Of a stretch of 64,000 nucleotides of DNA, positions 10,139-21,040 are shown in pieces; positions within the stretch are counted from its first letter, which is position 1; each line of letters opens with the position of its first letter. Below the pieces are notes generated by a model. The model was not told the origin of the DNA and did no database searches. It saw only the letters and a list, made by a program, of their open reading frames with translations. A program made the position numbers and the translations under genes. The stretch spans positions 434,001-498,000 of the forward strand of contig NZ_CP045455.1 of NCBI RefSeq assembly GCF_030060925.1, given 5' to 3'. Source of the DNA: Spiroplasma sp. SV19. GTDB lineage: Bacteria; Bacillota_I; Bacilli_A; Mycoplasmatales; Mycoplasmataceae.

Positions 10139-10247
10139 TTTTTATAAATTATTGTTAATACCTATTATACCGTTAAAAATAACAAATTTATAATTTTTTA
10201 ACCCTAATAATGATAAAATTATCTTAATAAAAGAAAGCGGGCTTTCC

Positions 10248-10685
10248 ATGAAAAAACCTTGAACAACATTGCAACTTACTGATTTATCATCATTAGAATA
10301 TGAAGTAACACAAAACGGTGCAACTGAACCACCATATCAAAATAAATACTGAAATAATCAAGAAAAAGGAATTTATGTTGATATTTTATCAGGTGAGCCA
10401 CTATTTGTTTCTTCTACGCAATATAATGCTGGTTGTGGTTGACCCAGTTTTACCAAACCAATTGATAAAACCTTATTGCAAGAAAAACCAGATCATTCCT
10501 TAAGCATAACACGAACAGAAGTTCGCACTAGTAAAACAAACATTCATTTAGGACATGTTTTTAATGATGGTCCACAAACTGATGGCGGTTTACGTTATTG
10601 TATCAATTCTGCTGCTTTGCGCTTTATTCCCCTAGCAAAAATGGCAGCTACTGGATACGAAGAATATATTCCCTTAATAAAATAA
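10248..10685 (+). CDS. msrB: Peptide methionine (R)-S-oxide reductase MsrB
   Basis: A 145-residue enzyme that reduces methionine-R-sulfoxide in proteins. Recognised by YNAGCGWPSFTKPI, HLGHVFNDGP and GLRYCINSAALRF, the last carrying the catalytic Cys region of MsrB. The first conserved Cys (CGWPSF) is present, but the paired zinc CxxC motifs common in many MsrBs are absent. Several Trp codons are TGA. The start ATG at 10248 follows AGAAAGCGGGC, a moderate ribosome site. It is divergent from lon and convergent with tig, sharing a terminator with tig. It belongs to the oxidative-damage repair set. Confidence 0.95.
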
Positions 10686-10714
10686 AACTAACAATTTTTT
10701 GTTAGTTTTATTTT
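10684..10714. terminator. Bidirectional terminator between msrB and tig
   Basis: Stem AAAACTAACAA/TTGTTAGTTTT with a TTTT loop and T-rich flanks on both strands. It overlaps the stop codons of both convergent genes. Confidence 0.85.
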
Positions 10715-12008
10715 ATTCACCGTTATTATTATATAAAAAGGAAAACACTTTATCATGAATAACTTGGTCTTTTACTTGTTGTTCTGATACTAATTTTGTT
10801 TCTTTCAATGTTTTTCCATCAATTCCAAATTGTTTTCCTAATTTTTCGTATTGTTCTTCACATTCTTCGGGAGTTGCAACAATTTTTTCGGCTTGAACAA
10901 CCGCATCAACAATAACCCCATTTTCTAAACGATTCTTAGCATCTTTAAATAATTCCTCAAAAATATCTTCTTCTGACATTCCTGTTCGTTTTTTATAAGT
11001 TTTCATATCCATTTGCTGTGCTTGTAGCTTTTGTTCAAACTCATGTTTTAACTGATTAGCTTCTTTTCGAATAATTGATTCTGGCAATGCAATTTCTGAG
11101 TCTTCAGCAATTAAACGGAATAAATGGCTAATAAAATGATCGTATTCTTGTTTTAATAATTGTTCTTGAATATTATTTTTAACATGTTCTTCTAATTTAG
11201 CTAATGTATCAATTCCTTTTAAATTAATATCTTTTGCTAATTCATCATTTAACGCTGGTAATTCTTTTGCTTTTACTTCTTTAATATTTAATTTAAAAAC
11301 TGCAGGAGATGATTTTAATTCTTCAACTTGATAATCGGCAGGAAAAGTAACGTTAATATCTTTTTGGTCTCCTGTTTTTAATCCAATCATTGCATCTTCA
11401 AAACCGGGAATAAATTGTCCACTGCCAATTTCTAAAGTAAAATCTGTTGCTTTACCACCTTTAAATGGTTTATCATCAACAAACCCTTCAAAATCAAAAA
11501 TAACCGTATCTCCTTTGGCAATTGCTGTTGTTTTTGGTTTAAAAATTGCAAAGCGATCACGTAGTTGATCAATATTCTTTTCAATATCTTCTTTTTGAAC
11601 TTCAATTTTTTCTTTTTTTAAGTGATCATGCTTAAATCCAGTATATTTATTAATTTTAACTTCTGGTTTTAAATCAAATTCTAATTCTAAAATATATTCT
11701 GTTTTACTAATTTTTTTAACACTTGGTGTTGGCGAAGAAAATGGTTCAATTTCTGATTTTTGATCAAAAGCAAATTGATAAGCTTTATTAACAACTAAAT
11801 GATGCGCTACATCTAAAACTTTTGCTTCAGTTAAATGTTTCTTTAATAAATCAACCGGAACTTTTCCTTTACGAAAACCTGGGATTTCTAACTCATTTGC
11901 TGCTTTAGTTTCTGCTTTTTTAACATAATCTGTTCATTCTGTACCATCAATAGTTACATATCATTTTCCAATTCCTTTATCTTGAATTTTTTCTGCTTTA
12001 AATTTCAT
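10713..12008 (-). CDS. tig: Trigger factor (ribosome-associated chaperone, peptidyl-prolyl isomerase)
   Basis: A 431-residue protein. The N-terminal ribosome-binding domain carries the signature GFRKGKVP (near residue 45), followed by an FKBP-like isomerase domain (GDTVIFDFEGFVDDKPFKGG, then GSGQFIPGFEDAMIG) and a helical C-terminal chaperone domain. It binds at the ribosomal exit tunnel and shields nascent chains. Normal length. The ATG at 12008 follows AAGGAGTAAAAT. The gene stands alone, with a terminator shared with msrB. Confidence 0.97.
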
Positions 12009-12124
12009 ATTTTACTCCTTACCTAACTATTTTTCACATAAACCATTATAACAAAAAGAATGGTTTAAAATACCTTTTTTACTATTTTTCTTTTATTTTT
12101 AATTGTTTTATTGTTATATTTAAC

Positions 12125-12883
12125 CTACAATTTTTTATTATTTAAAGATAATAAATATTTTTGAACTGTTGGGACAGCAACATTAAATTGCATAGCCAAT
12201 TCAGTAACATCAATTTTTTCATTATACATTACTTGCCCTTGATAAATAATAGCAACCGCTAACGCTTGAATTTCATTATTTACAATAAAATGCGGATATA
12301 AATCATAATAATATGTTTCTAATAAATACAAACAAGTATGATATAAACTAGGATTATCGTTATAAACTCATTGATCTAATAATTGCATCACTAACTTAAC
12401 TTGTTGTTCATCTTGATAAGGAATCATTTTCTGTGGATTTAGTTTAAAAAGACCATTTGTTTTCTGAACCAGAAAAACTTCGGTAATTTCTTGTTCTTTT
12501 AGTAAATATAACAAATAAATTTTAGCAAAATTTGAAACCTTTTTGTTCATAAAATATTCACGAATTACTGGCAAAATTTTACGTAAGTTTTGATCTTTTA
12601 AATAATGAAAAGCCAATAATTGTGTTTCTTCATCGGTTGAGTTTGTTAATATCTCAGTGATTTTTGCAAGTGACCAAGTTGTATTAGTATTTGGCTGTTG
12701 TTCAAACATTTTAACGTTAACTTCTTTTAATAATGCTTCTAACATTTTTTCAATATGTTGAGGAATATATGGCATTGTTAACTCTGTTTTAATTTTCACA
12801 AGAGCCTCACTATAATCATTATTATCAATCAATATTTCAATTTCATTGACTAATTCATCGTAATAATTTAATGATGTTGACAT
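12125..12883 (-). CDS. Conserved hypothetical protein, DUF3196-like
   Basis: A 252-residue, mostly helical soluble protein (MSTSLNYYDELVNEIEILID at the start; ELAMQFNVAVPTVQKYLLSL at the end, looking like a helix-turn-helix). One internal TGA encodes Trp. It resembles the TPR-like DUF3196 proteins found in mycoplasmas and spiroplasmas; this assignment is from memory of the family and is not certain. The start ATG follows GAGGAAGG. No signal peptide or membrane segment. Function unknown. Confidence 0.75.
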
Positions 12884-12938
12884 TCAATACCTTCCTCTCA
12901 TTTTATTTATTATTTAGTATTATTATAGCAATTTTTAA

Positions 12939-12977
12939 AAAAATAAAACCTTATTTAATAACTTAAATAAGGTTATC
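12939..12977 (-). terminator. Terminator after tRNA-Arg
   Basis: A 12-bp stem AACCTTATTTAA/TTAAATAAGGTT, TAAC loop, then T-rich sequence on the minus strand. Confidence 0.75.
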
Positions 12978-12994
12978 CTTTATTGCAATTAAAA

Positions 12995-13071
12995 TGGCGC
13001 CCACGGAGAGATTCGAACTCACGACCCTACGCTTAGAAGGCGCATGCTCTATCCTACTGAGCTACGTGGGC
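12995..13071 (-). tRNA. tRNA-Arg (anticodon TCT)
   Basis: A 77-nt gene with acceptor stem GCCCACG/CGTGGGC, D arm GCTC..GAGC, anticodon arm TGCGC-CTTCTAA-GCGTA (TCT reads AGA/AGG), a short variable region, T arm GTGAG-TTCGAAT-CTCTC, discriminator G and an encoded CCA. All four stems pair (the last anticodon-stem pair is wobble or mismatch). AGA is the main Arg codon expected in such AT-rich genomes. Confidence 0.95.
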
Positions 13072-13129
13072 ATACCATAAGAATCATAACATATATTAAA
13101 GATTATTTTCAATAAAATAAGTTTGCTTT

Positions 13130-13834
13130 TTAAAAATAAATTTCATCCACAATATCAAAACCATAAAATGGTTCTTTTGGCTTTGAACTTACTTTTACTA
13201 CAGCAAATTGTTTTTCTAAATGAATAATAGCACGATAAATTGCAATGAAAACTGCACCATTAATTGTAAATTTTAATAAATTAAATGGAATAATTACTGG
13301 TACTAAAATACTTTTAAATCATTGAATTGCTTCTGGTGTATAATTTAAGAAACGGGCATACATATCATAAATAAACAACCAATTAAACAAGGTCATTAAA
13401 AGTGAAACGATTATAATTGCTAAAATAACATTCCCTGTTGTAATTAAATAATCCGCCTTTTTTGAAGCTTTACTTTTAATTAAACGATTAATTCCCCTGC
13501 GAAGAAAAACATCACCTAATCAAAATGCAATTAAAAAGATTAAATCTGCTAACATTAAAGCAAAAGCATCAATTGGACCATCACCTAAATAAGCCATTCG
13601 TAACCAACTAACACTAATTGTTAAAATACTGGCATAAATAATTCCAACCAACCGAACCGCCAATAGCATTAAAAAATCAGTTAGTTCGATTTTTAAGAAC
13701 GGGGCAACAGGAAAAACTGCTAAGTTCAATATTTTGCTTAGTCATGATAGCAAAACATACAACGCAATAATAATTGCCATTGCTGCAACTTTTTTAGTAT
13801 CTAAAGAAAATAATCTTTTTGTTTTGATTTCCAT
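13130..13834 (-). CDS. ECF transporter S component (RibU-like)
   Basis: A 234-residue integral membrane protein with about six hydrophobic segments. The motif FPVAPFLKIELTDFLMLLA matches the loop-1/TM2 region of riboflavin-type ECF S components, which bind a vitamin and dock on a shared EcfAAT energising module. Substrate is uncertain: riboflavin is the closest match. No FMN riboswitch is visible upstream. The ATG at 13834 follows AAAGGTGAT. Monocistronic. The energising module must lie elsewhere. Confidence 0.78.
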
Positions 13835-14065
13835 TTTATCACCTTTATAATTATAAATTATTTTTTATAATATACCAAATTTTAGAATAAAAAAGTTGCA
13901 AAGATTAGAATTGAATCTATTAATTTGTTTCTTAAATTAATTATCATTTTAACTATTTTTTTGTTTTTTATTAATTCACTTATTTTGTTTTATAATTTTT
14001 TGGCGTTTAATAAAAGATTGTTTATTAATTTAAACTTGTCATTCTTTGCTGCTGATTTAATAAAA

Positions 14066-14101
14066 AATAACATCAATTATTAATTAATAATTGATGTTAT
14101 T
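14066..14101 (-). terminator. Terminator hairpin overlapping a lipoprotein stop codon
   Basis: A perfect 36-nt palindrome (AATAACATCAATTATTAA and its complement), followed on the minus strand by TTTTTTA. The stop codon of the gene ending at 14080 is inside the stem. Confidence 0.8.
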
Positions 14102-15546
14102 TTAATTGTTAATGTTTGTGATAACTCTAATATTTCTTCATTCCCAACAAATGTTTCTTTAACATAGTATTTTGATCCATTTTGATTGTTTTTTTCATAT
14201 ATATAATCTCATCCATATTTGTCAGCAAATGGTAGTAAATTACCTTCTAGGTTTTCAATAGTATCAACAAATAAAAAAAGTTGCTCATCTTTTTCATATA
14301 ATTGTTTCATTTTTAAACAATAGCCATCAATGGTAATATTATTAATCTCATATATATGATTATTTTTTAATTGGTCTTGTTTTTGTTCTTGCATAGCAAA
14401 CATATCTATTTTACTATAAATTTTTCCATGAAATTGAGCTGGAATTTCTTCAATATATTCTGTTACGGCTTGTGAAATTTTATCACGAAAATAATATGGA
14501 TTTGCCTTATTATTTTCATCTTTTAAATCTAATTTGATTGTTATATCCCATATTTTATTAGGAACAACTGAATCATTTTTTTGTTCCTTTATTAGTACAA
14601 TTAAATTAAGAACTGTTTTTTTATTATTTACCATTAATGGTAAATTTGAAATTTTTAAAGCAATATTTTTTAATACAACTGTTGTCTTACTTAATAAAAG
14701 CTGCATTTTCTGAAGCACTAATTTAATAAAACTTTCATCTTTATTTAAATTATTATCTTGACTCAAATATTTTTCAAGAACTTGCAAAAATTCCTGTGTT
14801 GTATATGACTCGTCTCCTGTTTTATAAAGATAAAGCTTATAATCCTTATTTTTAAAAATAAACTGTTTGGTTACTATTTTTATGTTTATTTTAATATTAC
14901 TAATATTATTAGTAATAATTCCTTTTAAAATAAAACTATCACCAATATGAAAATGAGCGGGCGGTTTATATGTGCTAGTAAAAACTTTTTTAAATTCATT
15001 AATAGCATTTTGTTTAGCAACTGTTGTTAAATTTTGTGAAGTCTCAAGCGCCTTCGATACCGCTGCAATTACAGTACTACCATCCGCATGCAAACCATCA
15101 AGACTAGTAATTGCAACATTAATTATTTCATCAATTGCTAAATCTAATTTAGTTTCTGTTGAATTATTTGCTTTTAACTCGGTTGTAATTTTTAAGGTAG
15201 TTGTTAATGGAGCATTGCTTTGATCAGATGATGGTAGATTTTGAATAACAATACTATTCCCAATATGGAAATGAACGCCTGAATTCAAATAATTTGTTAT
15301 TTTTTCAACTGCGATTTTTTTTATTATTGATGGCAATTTACTTTGCATAATTGTGTCCCTAATTTGTTTAATTAATTCATCTAATGGAACATGTAATTTA
15401 TCGTTAGAAGTTAGCAGAACATTAACTGTATAATCAGCTTGAATCTTTTTTTCTGCTACCTCCCCGGTTTTTGTACAACTAAGTATGCTAGTTGTACTTG
15501 CTATTGTTAACATAAAAGCTGTTAACATTGTTAATATTTTTTTCAT
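14080..15546 (-). CDS. Lipoprotein with internal duplication (HFHIG repeats)
   Basis: A 488-residue lipoprotein. The signal peptide MKKILTMLTAFMLTIASTTS is followed by lipobox ILSC. Two copies of a ~100-residue unit can be seen at about 35-125 and 130-225. Each has a helical part ending in VHFHIGNSIVIQNL or AHFHIGDSFILKGI, then a beta-like stretch. The arrangement recalls the duplicated domain of spiralin, but sequence identity is low and I do not claim homology. The ATG follows AAAGGGGAAG. No T tract in its promoter, unlike three other lipoprotein genes here. The last seven codons and stop lie within the terminator hairpin. Likely membrane-anchored surface protein of unknown role. Confidence 0.78.
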
Positions 15547-15856
15547 ATTACTTCCCCTTTTGTTATTTAATATTCTTATTTATAATTATTATATATAATA
15601 ATATTAAATAACAAAGCAGTGGTAATTTTTATCAAATTATTTGTTAATTATATATTTAATAGAAAATAATTTGATAAGATAAACGATAAAAAACGCAAAA
15701 CTTATTAAATTTAAATTGTTTCTTGGAATGATAAGAGTTTTTGAATAAATATAAAATAAAGCTTCCCAATTATATTATTAAAAGAACAACTTATCTAAGT
15801 TGCTCTTTTACATTTCATACTATAATTTAGATAATTAAATTAAGTAAGTTTTAAAA
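15547..15856. other. Intergenic region between two lipoprotein genes
   Basis: About 310 nt. It contains the promoter region of the lipoprotein ending at 14080 (TATATATAATAATTATAAAT, near 15580-15605) and the terminator of the next gene. Nothing else is visible. Confidence 0.6.
15780..15809 (-). terminator. Terminator after lipoprotein gene
   Basis: A 14-bp stem AAAAGAGCAACTTA/TAAGTTGTTCTTTT (one mismatch) with a 2-nt loop, read on the minus strand downstream of the stop at 15857. Confidence 0.75.
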
Positions 15857-17497
15857 CTATTTGTCAATTAAAAACCATGCATTTCAAAAATGATTAGACG
15901 CTTGCCCATTATTAGCACCGTACGCTCCATAAAAAATTGAATCCATTCTTGTTATTCCAAAAGAAAATGCTAAACAAAATGAGCCATTACTAACATCAAA
16001 AATAATTTTGTCCTTCGTGTAACCATTAGTACCAACTCGTGTCTTAGTATCATCAATTAAATTATAAATATTAAATAAATTAAGATCAGTTAATCCTTGT
16101 GCTACTTCACTTTTTTTAAAATTACTTAATAATTTTCTTAGTATTTTATCCTTACTATCAATATTATTTTTTAAATCTGATAACACATCTTTAACATGAA
16201 AAATACTAGAATTGTTAATTGTATTATTTCAAGTATTTTCCCCTTTTCGTTTGCGAATATCAATATTATAATATTTATGAAATGCAACAATAATTTCCCC
16301 AAAATTAGTTAATTTATTATTTAGCCCTTGCCGACTAATTAAGATATTGCTTTCATAAATTTGATCATTAATCATTAATATTCCTGATAATGGCAAACCA
16401 TAAATACTAATATAATTTAAATTAACATTTAATTTTGCTAACATCATATTTTCTTTATCAACATTAAAAACTGGTAAACTTTCTCTATAAGCTTTCACAA
16501 AATTATTAGCTGTCAATCCAGTGGGATTAACTCCTTCTCCCGCCCATAATGCTGGTTGATAATTTCCTAAATCAAGGTTCTTTGGAATTTGTCCAGAATT
16601 CTCTGCTGTAATTGTTGAAGACACCACTTTCATTAATCGTTTGTTACCAGTATCATCAAAAGCAATTCCTTGTTTTAACTTTAGCGAAATTGTTGAATCA
16701 TCTTTAATGTTTTGACCTAATTTAGTCACAAAAATATCATCTAACGCTTTGACATCTCCAACATAATTAACTTGAAAATTATTATAAATTGATTTAAAAT
16801 CGTTGTTTTTATCAATAACAATGTTCATATAATCTTTAAAATAACTAACTAAAACTTTTGTAACTTCTGCAATTGTACCATTAACAAGCTTGCCAATTTT
16901 TTCAATATCATTAGAAATTAAAAATGAAATTGTAAAGGGCATTTTTTGATTTAATTTTTTATAATCTAAATTTAACATAAAACTATATTGCAGTTGAACG
17001 GTTTTTAAGTTACTAATATCTGTTCCCGTAATCTCAGCAACTTTAGTTAAATTAATATAATTTAACACAAACTTATCTCTTGTTTCTTCAAAACTTAATG
17101 GCATTGTATTAATATAATAATTTGAATATTCATCTTTTATTTGCTGGTTAACATTTTCAAAAACTACTTTTAAACCATTTTTAATAATACTTAAACCTTC
17201 TTTATGATCACCTGATGAAGCAGAGATTTCAATACTTGGTTGCGATTCTGAAACTAAATCATAAAAAGAATCTAATTGCGGATAAGCATTTGAATCTTTT
17301 AAATTACCATTATTGGCATAATCATTAATATTTTTACTTACTTTGCTAGCAATTTTAGTTAAAATGGCCATATCATTTTGCATACTACCATTTGTATCAC
17401 TACTATTGTCATTTGGCCTGACCGTACAACTAACAATATTAACTGTTCCAACAGTAGTTATCGTTAAGGCTCCTAAAATAGTTAATAATTTTTTCAT
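15857..17497 (-). CDS. Large lipoprotein, paralogue of the one at 36892-38421
   Basis: A 546-residue lipoprotein with signal peptide MKKLLTILGALTITTVGTVN and lipobox IVSC. It shares long stretches with the lipoprotein at 36892-38421: EYSNYYINTMPL against EYSNYYLNSVPI, and a C-terminal block with NILISRQGLNNKLTNFGEII against NILISNAGFTTKLNNFGNLI. The two form a paralogous surface family. The ATG at 17497 follows GGAGG; an in-frame longer start at 17560 runs into the T tract and is rejected. TGA at 16229 is Trp, joining what looks like two ORFs. The promoter has an 18-nt T tract directly before TATAAT. Function unknown. Confidence 0.8.
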
Positions 17498-17532
17498 TTT
17501 TAATCCTCCAAAACTAATGTACTTTTCTTTTT

Positions 17533-17562
17533 TATTATAAAAAAAAAAAAAAAAAAGCAAGT
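17533..17562 (-). promoter_or_regulatory. Promoter with 18-nt T tract between -35 and -10
   Basis: Minus strand: TTACTTGC, then T18 (17539-17556), then ATAATA, so that TTGCTT and TATAAT flank a pure-T spacer of 15 nt. Gain or loss of T would change spacing directly. Upstream of the 546-residue lipoprotein gene. Confidence 0.65.
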
Positions 17563-17653
17563 AAAAAGATAATAATAAAATATTTAAAATAATAACATTA
17601 TCATTTTTCTATGTTATATTAATAATTAGGAAATTAATGAAAGGAAGAAAACA

Positions 17654-18217
17654 ATGAGTAAAAATAATGTTTTACCAATTATAGTCGAGATTCCAAAAGG
17701 AAGCAGTAATAAATATGAATATGATCTTAAAACGGGTCGTATTCTCTTAGATCGTGTTTTATATGGGGCTAATTTTTATCCTGGTGAATATGGTTTCATC
17801 GAAAATACTTTAGATTGAGATGGTGACCCCCTAGATGTTATTTCACTAATTACATATCCAACAATTCCCGGATGTCAAATTAATGTTCGCATTTTAGGAA
17901 CAATTAATATGATTGATAATGGTGAAATTGATACTAAATTAATGGCAGTTGTTGCTGATGATCCTCGTTTTAATCATATTCAAACATTAGAAGATGTTCC
18001 ACAACATCTTCGTGATGAAATTGAAAACTTCTTCTTACAATATAAAGCATTGCAGAAAAAAGAAGTTAAAATTCACGGATGAAGTGGTTTAGACCAAGCT
18101 TTAAAAGAAATTAAAGAATGCCAAGAACGCTACATAGAATATAAAGACCTTTTAGAAACAAAAGGAAAAGATGCCGTAATGCAAATTTGAAAAGAAAAAG
18201 GATTAGGTCAAGCCTAA
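17654..18217 (+). CDS. ppa: Inorganic pyrophosphatase
   Basis: A 187-residue family I soluble pyrophosphatase that hydrolyses PPi and drives nucleotide- and tRNA-charging reactions forward. Signature DWDGDPLDVISLI, with the metal-binding Asp residues, near residue 55, plus VEIPKGSSNKYEYD at the N-terminus. TGA encodes Trp twice in conserved positions. The ATG follows AAAGGAAG. Monocistronic, divergent from the lipoprotein gene, with a bidirectional terminator downstream. Confidence 0.97.
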
Positions 18218-18218
18218 T

Positions 18219-18250
18219 AAAAAATACTATTGTTAACAATAGTATTTTTT
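18219..18250. terminator. Bidirectional terminator between ppa and nucleoside kinase
   Basis: Stem AAAAAATACTATTG/CAATAGTATTTTTT with a TTAA loop, and U runs on both strands. Confidence 0.85.
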
Positions 18251-18259
18251 ATTATTAAA

Positions 18260-18862
18260 TTAAGCAGTTAACTTTTCTGAAATTATTGCCACAATTTCTT
18301 CTGGTGTTTTATTATTTGCATCAATTACTAAAAAGTTAAACTTGTCTTTTACTCGTTCATATCATTCTTCATATTTACGATTTAATAATGTTCAATAAGC
18401 ACTGCCAACATTTTGTTCACTAGCACGTCCTCTTTTGATAATTCGTTCTATTGCAATCTCAGGGTCAACTCGTAAGTAAACTACTAATTCTGGCTTAATA
18501 TTTTCATCTAAGTATAAGCTTTGCAAAACAACAACATCGTAAAATTCTTTGTAAACTTTATAATCAGTATTATTCATATATCCCAGTTCATATAAAACAT
18601 CAACAAAAATTGGATCTTCTAAAATACTTCGATCAAAAATAATATTTGATGTTATTTTTGCTTGTTTTAATTGCTTACTTCGGGCCATTACCATATACAC
18701 TTGCATTTTAAAAGCCATATCCTTGGGATCTGCATAATATTGATCTAAATATGGATTTTCTTCAACTGGTTCATCCATCACCATATACTGATGTTTTTCT
18801 CCTAACATTTTACTAACAGTTGATTTTCCAACTCCAACAACTCCAGCTAATGTAATTCGCAT
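18260..18862 (-). CDS. Deoxynucleoside kinase
   Basis: A 200-residue kinase of the dCK/dGK family that phosphorylates salvaged deoxynucleosides with ATP. P-loop GVVGVGKST (residues 7-15), substrate motif MDEPVEENPYLDQYY, the FDRSILEDPIF (DRS) motif, and an arginine-rich lid (ERIIKRGRASEQ). Mollicutes depend on nucleoside salvage, so the role fits. Which base is preferred cannot be read. The last ~45 residues follow a TGA-Trp at 18392. The ATG follows AAAGGAGAG, 16 nt after the rluB stop, so it is probably in the scpA-scpB-rluB operon. Confidence 0.92.
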
Positions 18863-18877
18863 TATATTTTCTCTCCT

Positions 18878-19621
18878 TTATTTTATTTTTAATTGTGATG
18901 CCATTCCAAAAAAACGCTTAATTTCTTTTGGTTTTAAGTAACGTCATTCACCTGGTTTTAAGGCTTCATCTAACTGTAAAAAACCAATGGCAATTCGTTT
19001 TAATTTAAGGACTTCATGACCAACTGCTTGAACCATTTTTTTAACTTGATGTTTTCTTCCTTCATGAATGGTTAATAACAAAATTGAAACATCTTTATCT
19101 TCTTGGTATTTTACTAATTTTGCTTGCGCAGAACTTGTAGTAATACCTGGCTCAATTTCAACTCCCGTTGCTAATTGCTGCAACTGGGGTTTTGTAAGGC
19201 AACCAGAAACTAAAACATGATAGGTCTTATTAATAATATGACTTGGGTGTGTAATAATATTAGTAAATTCGCCATCATTAGTCAATAGTAATAAACCACT
19301 AGTATCATAGTCCAAACGACCAACCGGATAAATTCGTTGGGAAACTCCTTTAATATAATTTAAAACAGTTTTACGATGTTGGGGGTCATGCATTGTTGAA
19401 ACACAATTTCGAGGCTTATTTAACATTAAATAAACTTTCTCATTATTTTCATCAATAAGGAGTTTATTATCAATATAAATTCAATCATCTTTACTAACTT
19501 TTGTTCCTAATGTTGTCACAACAATATTGTTAACCTTTACACGCCCTTGGACAATTAATTCTTCTGCCTTACGACGAGAACAATAACCTCTTGCTGCAAT
19601 AATTTTTTGTAATCGTTCCAT
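18878..19621 (-). CDS. rluB: 23S rRNA pseudouridine synthase (RluB/RsuA family)
   Basis: A 247-residue enzyme with an N-terminal S4 RNA-binding domain (MERLQKIIAARGYCSRRKAE) and a catalytic domain with the family motif GRLDYDTSGLLLLTNDG, which holds the catalytic Asp. It isomerises a uridine in rRNA; RluB acts at the 23S peptidyl-transferase region. The start ATG overlaps the scpB stop (TAATG), so translation is coupled. The conserved order scpA-scpB-rluB supports the RluB assignment over RsuA. Confidence 0.92.
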
Positions 19622-20172
19622 TATTTAAACAAATCCTGATCATTATCGATAATTGTTTCTTTAATTTGGGGCAGATCTGCTAATGACGTCAAATTAAAGA
19701 CCTTCAAAAATTCATTTGTAATTTGATAAGTCATTGGTTTTCCTGGTAATTCACTTTTTCCAGCTTCATCAATTAATTCTCGTGCGCGTAATTTTTGGAT
19801 CACATTGTCCGAATTAACCCCGCGTAATTCTTCAATTTCTGGTTTACTAATTGGTCCCCGGTACGCAATAATCGCTAATGTTTCTAAAGCTGCTTGTGAT
19901 AAACGCGCTTCTATTTTATTATTTGCTAATTTCAAATAAAAACTATAATATTCTTTTTTAGTTGTCAAACGATATTTATCCGCAAATGTTGTAATTGTTA
20001 ATCCCCGTCTATTATTTGTTTGATACTCTGTTTTTAAGTTTAGTAGCAATTCAGAACTTTCCGACTCTGAAATTTCAAGAATATGGGCAATTTCTTTTAA
20101 ATTAATTCCTTCATCCCCACTAATAAATAGTAAGCCTTCTAATAAGGCTATTTTTTCATTTAAGTTCATCAA
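19621..20172 (-). CDS. scpB: Segregation and condensation protein B
   Basis: A 182-183-residue winged-helix protein that joins ScpA and SMC to form bacterial condensin. Recognised by LEGLLFISGDEGINLKEIA and the conserved ALETLAIIAYRGPISKPEIE with ELRGVNSD. A TTG at 20172 lies directly before ATG 20169; the GAGGGG site is 9 nt from TTG and 12 nt from ATG, so either may be used. It begins immediately after scpA and overlaps rluB by one base. Confidence 0.95.
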   Translation of the reverse strand: MMNLNEKIALLEGLLFISGDEGINLKEIAHILEISESESSELLLNLKTEYQTNNRRGLTITTFADKYRLTTKKEYYSFYLKLANNKIEARLSQAALETLAIIAYRGPISKPEIEELRGVNSDNVIQKLRARELIDEAGKSELPGKPMTYQITNEFLKVFNLTSLADLPQIKETIIDNDQDLFK

Positions 20173-20175
20173 GTT

Positions 20176-20937
20176 TTAATTCCCCTCTTTCCTCATATAT
20201 TTTCGAATATAAATTGCTTCTAAATGTTGATATTGTTCAATCTCAATTTTTTGATGACGAGCCAAATCTAATAAAGCAATAAAACAAGCAACAAAAACTT
20301 GTAATGACAATTCAAAATTACCTAATAAATCTTCTAATAACCACTCTTTGTCTTCATTTAAAAGGAAAAACATAATACGATCTGCCATTTCCTCTGGTGA
20401 AACTTCAGTGATAACAACATTGGATTCTAATGGTTTGGTTGCATTAATTCGTTCCAACATTTTTAAAAAACTATTTGTTAATTTATCAATATTAATTTTT
20501 GGCGACAATGGTAAATCTTCTTCTTTGACTGAATTTCCTTTAATAATTGTCCGTGGCTTTGACAAATATTGAATCCCCTCTTGATGTTGATTCTTAAAAT
20601 ATTGACTAACTTCCTTAATTTTTTTGTATTCTAATAAACGATTAATTAATTCATCACGTGAATCTTTTTCGTAGTTATCATCAATTTCAACTTCTTCTTT
20701 TGGTAATATTAACTTTGTTTTTGTTTCAACCAAATAACTTGCCATAGTTAAATATTCTGATGCAATTTCAATGTTTAATTGTTCCATTTGTCGAATATAA
20801 TCTAAAAATTGATCAGTAATTTCTGTTAACTTAATGTCAAAAAGGTCCATTTCTTTTTCCCTTACTAAGTGTAACAACAGATCTAATGGTCCCGAAAAAT
20901 TATCAAGTTTTACCTCATAACGTGATAGATTTAACAT
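20176..20937 (-). CDS. scpA: Segregation and condensation protein A
   Basis: A 253-residue kleisin of the SMC condensin complex. N-terminal motif YEVKLDNFSGPLDLLLHLVR, then EKEMDLFDIKLTEITDQFLD; C-terminal winged helix ends in YIRKYMRKEGN. Bridges SMC heads during chromosome compaction. Start ATG after CAGGAGAAAG. First gene of the scpA-scpB-rluB-kinase operon; a terminator separates it from pdp upstream. Confidence 0.96.
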   Translation of the reverse strand: MLNLSRYEVKLDNFSGPLDLLLHLVREKEMDLFDIKLTEITDQFLDYIRQMEQLNIEIASEYLTMASYLVETKTKLILPKEEVEIDDNYEKDSRDELINRLLEYKKIKEVSQYFKNQHQEGIQYLSKPRTIIKGNSVKEEDLPLSPKINIDKLTNSFLKMLERINATKPLESNVVITEVSPEEMADRIMFFLLNEDKEWLLEDLLGNFELSLQVFVACFIALLDLARHQKIEIEQYQHLEAIYIRKYMRKEGN

Positions 20938-21008
20938 TTTCTTTCTCCTGTTTTTTATACTCTTAATTAATAATAACGATATTTTAAAAAAATTAAAGAT
21001 GTTATAAG

Positions 21009-21040
21009 AAAAAAGTGATTAATTTAAAATCACTTTTTTA
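21009..21040 (-). terminator. Terminator at the end of pdp
   Basis: Stem AAAAAAGTGATT/AATCACTTTTTT with a 7-nt loop; the pdp stop codon is at its edge. Confidence 0.8.

Noticed and set aside
15884-16186. Separate 100-residue protein after the lipoprotein
   Set aside because: Same frame as the lipoprotein, joined by a TGA-Trp codon at 16229.
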